A DNA stretch of 64,000 bases from Aplysia californica (taxonomy: Eukaryota > Mollusca > Gastropoda > Aplysiida > Aplysiidae): contig NW_004797427.1 in assembly GCF_000002075.1 (NCBI RefSeq), positions 56,872-120,871 of the forward strand. The letters are read 5' to 3'. The position numbers were made by a program, and so were the translations under genes. This document shows positions 50,886-62,800 of the stretch, one piece after another. Positions within the stretch are counted from its first letter, which is position 1; every line of letters starts with the position of its first letter. Under the pieces are notes generated by a model. That model did no database searches, had not been told where the DNA came from, and saw only the letters and a program-made list of their open reading frames with translations.

Positions 50886-53800
50886 CAAAATGTTACTGAA
50901 AGTTCCTTTTTTCAGCTGGATGTGTATGTGCGTTGTTGGAGGATTTTGGAAAGATTGACGCATTTTTTTTTCGTTCTGAGGATCAGCATTTTGTCCTGAG
51001 GGCCTTAATATGTATAGCTGTGAATGAAAAAATATTTGAACAAGTTCTGGAATCAGGTTAGATTTTTGTTGTTGTTTGTCATCCAACTCCGACAGTTGCG
51101 AGCGCGTAAAACTTTATGAAAACAAAACAAACAATAAATTCGACTGGATATACTTATGTTTTTGTGGTCATCTATCTCCGACAGGTCAGTTCAACATGTC
51201 CCTGCCTCCAAGCATGCCTGGCCCGTCCCAGGGGGGCATGCCTCACCAACAGCCACCCCACCCGAATATCCCACAGTCGCCTGGGGCAGAGATGAGACCT
51301 GGGCCTGTGCAGGGACCGCCGGGCTTGCCTCCCTTTGGAATGCCGTATGGGCAAGGCTTTGGGTAGGTGGTTCCCAAATAATTTGTGTTTATTCTGCTGA
51401 AAAAGACTTAATTTTGAGGCTGGTGTTGTTGAAATGACTGTTGTTGTGCTGTGTTTGTAAAAGTGATGGTTTTGGGATGCGGAAGAGGGAAGTAGTAAAA
51501 CCCTTGCACAGTAAAAGTTTGCCACATTTCTTCAAAAACAGCTTCTAAACAAAGATTGCTATATTTAGGCTAAACAGCATCTAAACAAAGATAGCTATAT
51601 TTAGGCTAAACAGCATCTAAACAAAGATTGTTATATTAAGGCTTAGCAGCATCTAAACAAAGATAGATGGAGCTTCTATTTGTTTGAAATTCAATTTTGA
51701 TTTTGATTTTTAAAAAACGGTTTGTTCTTTGGTAATAAATTCATACGTCTTGTGCATGCAGGTCTCAGATGCCGCAGAATTACCCACAAGGCATGAGCCC
51801 GACCACAGGGAGTCCGATGGGTCCTGGTCCTGGTCCTGGACCTGGTCCTGGTCCTGGTCCTGGCCCTGGCCCTGGCTCTGGTCCGGGTCCCGGGTCATCG
51901 AGCCCGTGGGTGGGCAGCACGGAGGAGGACACACAAGGCAGCACAAAGCGGAACATCCTCAAGTGGGAGCAGGAGGAGGAGATGGGGGATCAGGCAACCA
52001 TCTCTTGTGTGCTCTACGTCAACATGTGCCACCCGGACCTCAAGCAGAAATACCCAGGTAACCAAATGTGTCACGACGCGGTCGAATCAGGTGCTCGTCT
52101 ATTTTTGGTCATGTGGAGTTATTGGTATCATCATAAAGCTGGTTCATTTGTCTTGCCTTCGTTGAAAAAGTTACACATCTGTCTTGAATAGGGGTCCAGT
52201 TATTTGAAATTAAAGGAGATGGCGTTGCTTGGTTTCAGAAGTAAAATTGGGGAGAAAATGGCTGGTACAGTTTGATGACTACCAAAGCTTGAGAGTCCTT
52301 GGAAAATGCAAATTTGCCTTTGATTAAAGATTTTCAGTGAAATCCGCTCATGAATGTGTTTTTAAATGGACATTGAAAATGTTGAGCCCAAAAATAAAAA
52401 GATTTGAAAAAAATTGCTCAACGTTCATGAAAATGCAGATTTCTTTGATTTTATTATTTTGACGAGCGCCTGATTTCACCATGATGCATCACAAATGTTT
52501 CTTATCTGAATGAGATGTCCCCACAAGCTATCAAAGTGACAAAATAACTTTTTGGTTATTTCATGTTTTGTGACAAAAATATTTTGAAAGCAGTTATGAC
52601 AATAGTTCTGGTTTTTGACCTAAAAATGAATAAAGTGTAATTTTGAGTAATGGAGATGAGACATATTTTCGAAAGTACCAAAGACGGTCGCCCATTGTCA
52701 AGGTTGACTAGGACAGTGCTGTTTTAATTTTTTTTAATGTGATGGGAGGGGTCGTGTGTACATTCGATTGTCTTGTTGTTTTGGACAGGTGGCTGTTAAA
52801 GCAGGTTCGGTTGTATACACATCTGTTCTGTCTCGTCTATCTCTGTACGTGTTCGTAAATAGAATGGTGATGCCTCCAAGGCTATATCACTGGAGCCAAA
52901 AACTCTAACTGCTGTCTTGGTTGTTGGTAAAAGGAATTTTAGAGCTCCATTAGGAAATGTTTGTTGGATTTCAACATAGTTGAGTTTGTAGTTACTGACT
53001 TGTATTTTACGTTGTTTTTTGTTCCTTCCAGACTGGACTGAAAGATCCAAGCAAATTGCTAAGCTGTGGAGAAAACTCACTCCGGATCAAAAAGCTCCCT
53101 ATTTGGTAAGTGATACGGCATGCTTTTGTTTGAGGTGAATAGTGCTATATAGGAGACAAAGCAAAATCGCTTGGTGAACTGTTTTTGATGGGAAATCTTA
53201 TGAAATCAATTTAGAAATTAATTGTTGATAGGAGTTGTTATAAAATTGTGTAAGGTAAGATCGTGTGACAATTAGTTGCTGGTAAGAGAGAGATTACAAC
53301 ATTTTGTAATAAACTGTTTTTGTGCACATGAAAAGAAAATGTTGGAATTCTGTTCTGGTTGTATTACTTACTTTTCCTTTTGTTTTGAACTTTTATTTTT
53401 AGCTTGTGGTTCTTAAATGACCAAATTATCTGGATAAGTGGGCTAAACCCACTCGGCTAACAAGAAATGTTGTCAATAGTTGAGTGTATATTACCCTGCT
53501 TGAGGGAGAAGAGATTCTGGCTTTTTCATTTGGACTAAACATTTCCCTCTATTTTTTAAACTTCTTTCCTTTTACCTATGCTTTAACCTGGCAGTTCTTT
53601 GACGCAAGCTCCTACACACACCTACAGACTTACAAAGCCTGCTCTACTCTGGCGTTGACCAGATGACAAGGACATGTGGTTACTTGAGGGAGGCATTGCG
53701 CTGCCAAGAGCGAAATGCTCGCAGCTAAAGGGATTTGAAAACAACAACAAATGCTTTAATAATGTCTTCCCTCGTAAAGGTCTTTTTTATATAACAAGTG

Positions 53801-56800
53801 ATCAAAAACCCAAATCTTAAAACCTACAGGGCTTTAGGATTAGTGTAATCGTCTCATTTCTCATCACGGTTTTCTTTACTCATTTCTCTCCCGTCTCTGT
53901 CGTCTTCAGTCAAAAGCCAGGAAGAACCGAACCAGCAGTCGTGTGCAGCAAGCTCAAAAGGTGAGTTACTCTCCTTTGATATGTCTTTTCCTCCCCTTGC
54001 ATATATACTTTTTGTGTCCTTGTTGGCCATATAATCCGATGTTCCACACTTTGTAACTGACTGTTTGGGTATTTGTTCACTTTTGGTTGTTTTTTTTTAT
54101 ACCCACCTCCCCTTTTTGTACTGGAAATAGAGTAGGATTTTGTATTTGCTGGATTAGATATTAGTAAAGTTATTGGCTGCTTGATTTGTTGAAGGAGTGG
54201 TACTCGTTACTTAGAATTTTTGAAGGATTCATATTAATCGTTTGGGGTTTCTTATGGAGTCGTATTAGCCTTTTGAATTGTTGGGAGTCGTATTCATTGC
54301 TTGGATTTCAGAGGTCACTTTAGTCTCTTGGATTTGTTGGCTTTGATGTTACCAATTTGTTTTTACTGGTCTCTTGAATTGCTGAAGGAGCCATATCATC
54401 ACTTAAACTTCTGAAGGAGTCGTTTCAGCCAATTGCGGTTTTAGTTACCTTTACCACTTGAATGTTAGGGATTGGATTTTTGCAAAGTTCATGTTAATAT
54501 TTTGAATATCTGAGGCTGTCATATGAGTCACTTGGCATGTTAAAGGAGTCGCCTTACTTGTTTAAATTTCTAAAAAAGTTCTAGTAGTCCCTTGAGTTTT
54601 TGCAGTCATATTAGTCATTTGATTTAATGAACCAGATTTGAGGAAAGTTTGGAAAGTTGTATGAGCTGTTTGAATTGTTGAAGTAGGTATATTAGTCTCT
54701 TAAATTGTTGGAGTCAGAGGAAGAGAGTTGGGGGGGAAAAATGTATGAGGTCTGTCCCAAAAATGAAAGGAGTTGAGAGTATGCAATGTAGAATGCAGTC
54801 AGCTTGAATTGAAATCTGCGGGATGGCTGGATTTTTGGTATAGAGAAGTTGCTCAAATAGAAGAAAAAAATATGATTTTCCTTGGGATTATCTTTTTTTA
54901 CCTTTATTTTGTTTGGTGTAAGCAGACTCCACGGTATGTGATTCTTAGGTGAAGTTAAATGTGAGTCGAGACTTTCTACAGAATGAGATTGTTTGTTGTT
55001 GTCCTCATGGCCAGGGTTTTTTGTTAGCCGTCTTTTTAAAGCTCTGAAATGGATCTGAATTTAAAAAAAAAATGGAGTCAAGTTATGTTTTGAAAACAGT
55101 GTTTGAAATGTGAGTATCATGGGTGAAAGATGAGGCCTGGATGAGATGTTGTTGTAGAGTTGTTATTAGATCTTGTCGCATTTGATAGGCCGGTGAACTT
55201 CGAAGTGACTGCTAGTTGTGCAGAACCCCCACCAAGCATTTTGTGTTTGTAGCATTCTCACTGGTTTTTCTTCCTTCCTATTCTACCCCCTTTTTTGAGA
55301 TTTTTTGCTCGAAAGATTTTCTATCTCGCATGTTATGTGCTGTTTGACCCCTTTTCAAGTCAATGTCTGAACACACACGAGTTTGTTCCTGGGAGACTAG
55401 ACGTGTTGTTGACCTCACAATGTTTGCAGATGTGTGAAGGGGTTAGCTTCTAAAACAAAAGTTGAACTAAAGGGCCACCTTTTTCCTGTCCAGTTGGCTA
55501 GCATCGGGGAGGAAGAATCTGAACATTTATATTTGAAGGGAAGTTCTTCTGATTAAAACCTGTCAATTCTTTGCCATATTGACAGACCGAAGGGCTAGAA
55601 CCCAAATGGCCGCTGGATCGGAAAAGTAAAGTAAAGAAAAGCAAGGGAAGTTCTTGGGCAGACGGCTGGAAAGCACAGGAAAAAAAGATGTAGAGAGAGA
55701 AGAAAGGGGGGGGGTGAATTGAAATTTTGAGAGTTTATTATTAGTTTATTAGATTTAACATAAATGTTCTTGTTTATTTTTCTATGAACTGAACTAGACA
55801 GTAATGCAGTAGAGGAGAGCCACATGTTTATATATACTCACCCTGCAGTGTCTAGATGATTGTTCCCGTTGTCATTATTTTATTATTAAAATTGTTTTTC
55901 CTTTGTATTCCTAGAACTTTGATGTGTATATTTTTCTTTCTCCGTCATAGTATGGTAATCAAATCATGTATCCCTTATGTTACAGAAAAAAGCAGAGACA
56001 AAGTCTAAAAATGTAGGTGGCCATCGTTTCTCTTTGTCCAAAGTACAAACGAACTGAGCGACTAACCGTCAGACACACTGACCAAAGCATTGAATGTTGT
56101 CTCACTGTTCCTTATCATTTCATGACCCCGTCCCTGGACTCTGTACTACTCACATTGTGCTCACTGTAACCTCGTTTCTGACTTCCCCATCTTTACGACT
56201 GACATCCCTACCCCCGAACCCAACCCCCNNNNNNNNNNNNNNNNNNNNNNNNNNNNNNNNNNNNNNNNNNNNNNNNNNNNNNNNNNNNNNNNNNNNNNNN
56301 NNNNNNNNNNNNNNNNNNNNNNNNNNNNCATCCCCACTTCGACCCACCTGGTCTGCCCCCTTCTTGGTTTGAGATAGGAAGAATGTAGAAATTAACCTGT
56401 TTGACAGCAACGCTGCAAAGATAATTGTATGAGCACAGCACAAGTTTGGTTGGTTTTTTTTTTTGGTTTTCTTTCTTTTTCCCGTTTTCCTTTCTTTATT
56501 TTTAGGTTGCGTTCGTATTTTCAAAGAACCAATGGATGCCATTTGTGCATGATGTAGATTGAATGATAAGTGAGCGCAGCACTGTGGTATGAAGCAATTA
56601 AGGAAAACATTGCTATGTTTTTTATGAAGTGCTTTGAATAAAGCTTATTAATGATAGCATGTATACGGTAGTAAAAGACAAGATTTAGAAGATGCTATTG
56701 TGGCTGAGTTGGAGTAACAACAGAAGTCTTGCGTAGTGCAGGGAATGTATGAAGTTGTCTTAACTTTTCTGTTCTCTTTTCCTTGTTTCTTCTGGTTCGA

Positions 56801-59800
56801 TTATGTTTATTTCTAAAATACGGCAGCCTGTCACACGCTTATATATATGTATATATATTTTTGCTGCCAATTGGATGTTGTTGGGAAGGGGGGGGGGGGG
56901 TGTATTAAAAATCTTCCCCCTGCCTGGGAGATTGGTTGGCAGGGAGAAGTGTGAAGTGTGTTGTACCCTGTGATGTGTCAGTGTGTAACATCTTGCTTGC
57001 AGCACGTTATTTGTTGTATTTTTTTGTTTCTTCGTTCCTCACTTTTTTCTTCATCGTAGTTGTTGTAAAATGCTTATCTGCATTTATTGTGATAATATTC
57101 TTTAAAAGACTAAAATCGTGAGAAATGTGTGTTTTTTCTCCATTTTCATTCACTGAAATATTTAGCTGTTTCGGTACTTTAGGATTATATCCATCCATTG
57201 TTACATTTTAATGTCAGTATAAATACCAATGTTGTGAACGGTGCCTTAAATGCCTTTTTGCTGTGGCAACAAAATATAATGGGCTGTTCATTTCTGCTGA
57301 TACAATCTGCTTCATTACTTGAAAATTGTTGTCTTTCCATTTCCTTGATAGATAACAAGGTGGAAACAAAATTGTTTTATGAGCTGTTAACAAAAGATAT
57401 AGACAGCGAATTTGTCACAAATATAATAGTTCAGTTTTGTGATCCCAGATGTATTTTAGAAATGCTTTCTTTGGTTGTCGTAACGAGGTTTGATCACCCT
57501 TCCTTGTACATAAATGACTTATATTTTTCTTTCGGTTTTTTTTTCCTCCATTTATTTGAGTGGAGGAGGGTACTGCTGGTAAAAATGCCTTTTCTTTCAA
57601 CTCTCCCGGTAATTTCTGTCTCTATTCACCCTATTTCGTGCCACTGACCATCTAAGGGGTGATGTATTTCCATAAGTTGTTCTTGATTAATGGCAGGAAT
57701 TATTCCACCTTTATAAACCGTAACCAGGTTTACCTGGGGCTGAGTCCACGTTCTCAAACAAGGAGCCCGTTTCACCCGTTTCCCCCCTTTTATGGATGTG
57801 GTTTTCAGGCTTCTGTGCCCCCTTCTTTTTGTCTCCTGTTTCCGACTTTTGATGCAACCTATGTGTGTTTATTGTCACAGATATGTGATACAGGAGATGA
57901 AAAAAGTATTTTTATTCCTTGAGGTGTTTTTTTTTCTTTCCAAAATTCATAGCTGCCAACCAGTGTAGTATTAAAAAAAACCCCATGGTAAAATACATTT
58001 TTTAATGTCTGAATATGGGAGCTCTGTTTTTGTATCAGAAAATATGCTTTTGGTTTTCTAGCATTTCTGCACAGTCTAGAGGATGCTGTAGTAAAATTAT
58101 GAACTTTCAAGACCAGATTTGCAAGTAATAATGGAATCAAAGCCCACCATAATAAGTCAATTTGAGAGATCTTTAGCTGCAGGTTTAGTTTGAATTAATT
58201 GAATACAGAAAAACAGTGTGAAGGGTTTGATTGGGTTGGGTGGTGTTATGTGGACAACAACTTCCATCTTGACCTGCCGCTGGGTACAGCCTATTTTTGC
58301 TCATTTCCAACAGTTAGCAGCAATGGGACTGGTTTTGCTGGCTTTTCTTTGCAGAGATTTAGACTGGAAAAAGTTGCTGTGTAAATGTAAAAGTAAAAGT
58401 GATTATTTATATAAATGATGGAAAGCCTACATCTCACAAACGTTTACTTTGCTGGCTGGTTCATTTTGTTATACCATCAGTTTCCTGGAGAACATAGAGT
58501 GTTGCTGTTGGTTGAGCACGTACATGGACCAATATATCTTGTTCCTTACGTTTTTTAAAAATTAAAAAAGTTATTGGGTTCCTTACGTTTGTTTGAATTA
58601 AAAAAGTTATCTGGTTCCTTACGTTTGTTTGAATTAAAAAAGTTATCTGGTTCCTTACGTTTGTTTGAATTAAAAAAGTTATCTGGTTCCTTATGTTTGT
58701 TTGAATTAAAAAAGTTATCTGATGCCTTCCTTTTGTAGCACCAAGACCGGCAGGTTGTTCAAGGTTGCACGTTCAAAATAAAAAGAGTTATCTTTCTCCT
58801 ATACATTGGGACCATAATATGTTCTCATTGCGTGATTTTTTGGGGGTAAAAGACATTACGTAAAGAGTGAGACTTTTAAAAATGAAAAATAAGCATTTCG
58901 GCAATTCAAACATCTCACTTTGTTTGGTACTGACATTTTTACTACATGAGGGTTTATCAGTTTGCGTCAGCGTTTGATGGTGTGATATTAGCTGTTGTTT
59001 GTGTGTCGACTTTGTGCTAATAGTTTTGTGTGACATTGTTCTGTTGTGGCCCGTCGGCGTCCCCCTTTGTTCTATTCAAAGGATGGTTGGAGGGCACTAC
59101 TAGTACTTCCCTCTTCTTTTCTTTCCCATTTTGTGGGGGTCTATAATTGTCTTGCTTTTTCCATGTTTGAAATGGCTGTTATTGTGTTGGTATGTTTCTC
59201 TTTTCTCAAACTTGTCATTGATTAAGCTGCTAGCTTTCTGGGAGTCCATTGTGTTTGAAAATAGCTAATGGGGGATGGTGCTTTTCTCAATTTGTCTGTT
59301 GTTTCATAAGATAAGTGCACTATCTTTCAAGTTGACTGGATAGAGGCCATAAGTAGTGCAGCTGACAGACAGAAAGAAGGGGGGTTCGGTGGCGCTGATG
59401 CGGAGAGTGGTTGGTGTGGTGGGTTGCTTGAGGTTCTTGTCATGTCATCTTTTTTCTTATGTGGATGGTTAGAGGGTCCCATGGTACGTCAGATTAAGGT
59501 CCTTGTGTTGTTCTGTCTTTCTATTGTTTCTTCCTGTCAGTTGTTTACTCTTTCCAAGCTCTACACACCTGTGATTGCATCAATGTGCCACTCTTTTTCT
59601 CAAACAAAAAAAAGCCCCCCAAAAACAGAATTGAAAAAAAAAACACCTCTTCTCCTGCGGGTGTTGGTTACTGCTGTGGTGTGGTTCCTCCTTCTGCTTC
59701 TTTCTTCTTCAGTCCAGCCAGTCTCTTAGTCTGTCAGCAGACTTACATACAAGTTTGTTGTATTAACCCTATCCGTACGTCTGGGGTCATTTTGTACCCC

Positions 59801-62800
59801 GGGGGTTGTGTTCTTCACATTTTAGAATACTTCTAGTTCGAAGATCTCTTTGAAACTTTCAGTATTTCTCAAAAAATCCTTTTGACAGACTGCTATGCAA
59901 AGCGTACTGATCAGATTACAGAGTAAATTTCCTCTTTGGAAAGTGAGGGCACAGAGTTCCCCTCGTCGTATGGATACGGTGGTAAAACACTACATATTGA
60001 TAGAGTTAAACAGCTGTTTGGAGGTTAGTCTAGGTAGGGCTCACTTCTTTGCTTTCCTCTATTGTTTCTGCCAATTTGTCTTGATTTTACCCAGCGCTAA
60101 ATGGGTGTGAGGATGGTTGGGAGGTCCCACTTGTTTCTTTTCTTTTTGTTGTCTCTATCTTGCTTTCCCCCCTGCACTAAATGACCATACCTGTTTCGAT
60201 GAATGATATTATTTGACTGAGTTTGCCCTTTAGAAAATTTTTTACCCGCCGTTTGAAGAAACAGGTAGATCTCTTATACCCCCTCAGTCAAGTAAAGACC
60301 CTGACTTCGAAATAGCTTACTATAACTTGCATATATAGGTCCAGTATGACATGAGCACTTAGTGGAAACAGAGACAAGCACAAACAAAATCTATGTTTCG
60401 AGAGGGCTTGAATAATGAGCTCATGGTTAGTAGGAGTTTTGTTACAGACTGGTTATTTAACCTCTTTTCAGTTGCATTTCTATTAATATTATTCTCAACT
60501 TAATTCTTAACAAAATGACATTGTTATTCTCACAGGGTATTTATAAGCTGCTACTCTCTGTCTTGTTGATATACTTCTGTCCCGTCCCTCCTGTCATCTT
60601 TTGCTATTTCCCACCTCCGTCTGGTAATTCTTTTGTTCAAATGTTTCTCCACAACCAAATGTAAAGAAAGACGTTTTCATTTAAAATATGCGACGCAGAC
60701 TCTCCCACATCTAGGAGTGTATTGAGGTGTGGTAATCTCCCTCGTTTTTTGTCTGTTTTTAAATTATTTTTTTTCTAGTTAATAGATCTAGTATTTCTCT
60801 TGCCAGTCACACACAGACAAGCTTTTTATGATGTTAATGTGATTCTTTCTATCTCTGTACCTTCCTTTGAAAACTATTTTTATAAATGAGTTCACATCTC
60901 TTGCTGTGTTATGTGGAGGTTTGATCTCTGTGTGCGCGGGTAGTTGGAAGGCACCACTTGTAGGTTCTACTTCTTTTCTTTCCCTCTGTTGTTTCTGTCT
61001 GTCTGTCTGTCTTGCTTCTTCCTAGCACCATGTGACCATTATCGTGTCGATGTGCTTCTCTTTACTCAAACCGCTGTGTGTGGATGATTGGAGGGCGCTA
61101 CTTGTACTTCATACTTCTTTTCTTTCCCCCTATTGTTACTTTCTATATGTCTTGCTTCTGCCCAGCGCTTTATGACCATTACGGTGTTGTTGTGCTTGCG
61201 TTTACGCGCGTGTCTTGTCCTCTCAGCAGGTGACCCAGGAGCTACAGCGGCGCCACGACGAGGCACAGAAGCGACAGGACAGCGAGGCCATGCCCCCGCC
61301 CCCTGCCCCACCCCCTCTGCCTCCTGGAGAACACTACCACGATGGTTTGTACTTTGTCCTTCACGGCTACGAAATGTCCTGAAAAATATATAGAATCATT
61401 TTTTAGCAAATTTATTGAAACTTGTGATGTAAAAATGGTTTAGCTTTCTGAATTTCATATAATCTCCCGTTTTTGATTAAAAAAAAGAATTAAGGGCCTT
61501 TTTTCGGCGATATCACAAAATGAAATTCTGCATCCTCCGACGGAATGCTTGAGGCACTTAAAAAGAAGTACTGGCCCATCCCTAGGCAGAGAGACCCAAA
61601 ACTTGTTTGGGTCTGGAGGACCTGCGGCGAACAGCAGCCTTCGCACAAGAGACTGGAATGTCCATTTGCAGATTAACAAGAAGAAAATTGTTGTAATTAG
61701 CTGAAGAGTCTGTCTTAAGCAATTTGTGAGTTTGAAATTTTAAAGTTAAATGAGTGTAAAGGGTTATAATAGGTCCATTTGAATCATCAATAGGTTTGAT
61801 ATAATTTATCAAAATCATCAAAAGGGATTAATGGTTTGTTTTCGTTTGTGATGGGATATGAGTTAAGAAAAGTATTTGTGAACAGCATGTTTGTGATTCA
61901 AGTTGCTCCAAGCCAGGTCTGCTAACGCGTATGTTCACTTTTTGACACCTTCCCACAGGAACAAACCCTATGATGAGCCCACACCCGGGGGCCAGTCCCT
62001 ATGGACGGCACGGCTGGCCGGAAGAAGGAGGCATGAAGTCTCCTGGAGACATGCCCGGAACACCAGGTAAGTTCACCTGTATGTACATATGGAGAGAGGG
62101 AGGACCACTGCCAGTGGTGGAGTTGAGGTTCCTCACAGTTGTGGGCAGAAAACATGAGTTTGATTCTCCTGAGGGAGATTTTTGTTGAAGCTCCTCTCAG
62201 TTGCAGGCAGAAACCATAGGTTTGATTCTTGTGCAGGAAAGTTGTTTTTTTTAAATGGTGTATCTCCATCTTGATTCTAGAATACTGTATCTTGTTCAGC
62301 TAAGGTTGGCAGAGACAGGGAGGGTTGAAGCTGTTTGCCTCTGACATGATCTTAATCATGTTGGTCGGGGTGGAAGGCAACTACAGTCTACAGGCAGAAC
62401 GGCTGCTGTAATGTCTGTGACCTGTTGGGATTGGTGTCGAGACTTTTTGCTGGACCTGGCAGATGTAAGAATCCAAACCTCACTTTTATTTAATTAAGAA
62501 GAATCTGAGATTTTTGCATTATATTTTTGGTGGCCAAGGGGTGGCAGGTTGATGTCTTGTCACAAATGAAGCCTCTAATTTCCAGACTTTTATTATATGT
62601 GTCGTTGATTGAAGGACGCCACTGGTAGGTCTTACTTTTTTACCTTTCCTGTTTTCTCTGTCAGTTTGTCATGTTTTTTCTCCACACTAAATGACCATTA
62701 TTGTGTCGATGTGCTTGCCTTTTCTGAAACAGACAAATTGCTGAAAGTGGCATCCGCTTTCTTCCTTTTCTATTTTTTAGAAAGTATTTCGATTGATTCC

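Noticed and set aside
55580-55640. GACCGAAGGGCTAGAAC motif shared with 43,560-43,620
   Set aside because: A clear repeat of about 50 bases, but the element to which it belongs cannot be delimited from two short pieces.
57198-57647. 149-codon open frame in intron 35
   Set aside because: Hydrophobic, AT-driven composition, no motif, no relation to the gene frame; likely chance.
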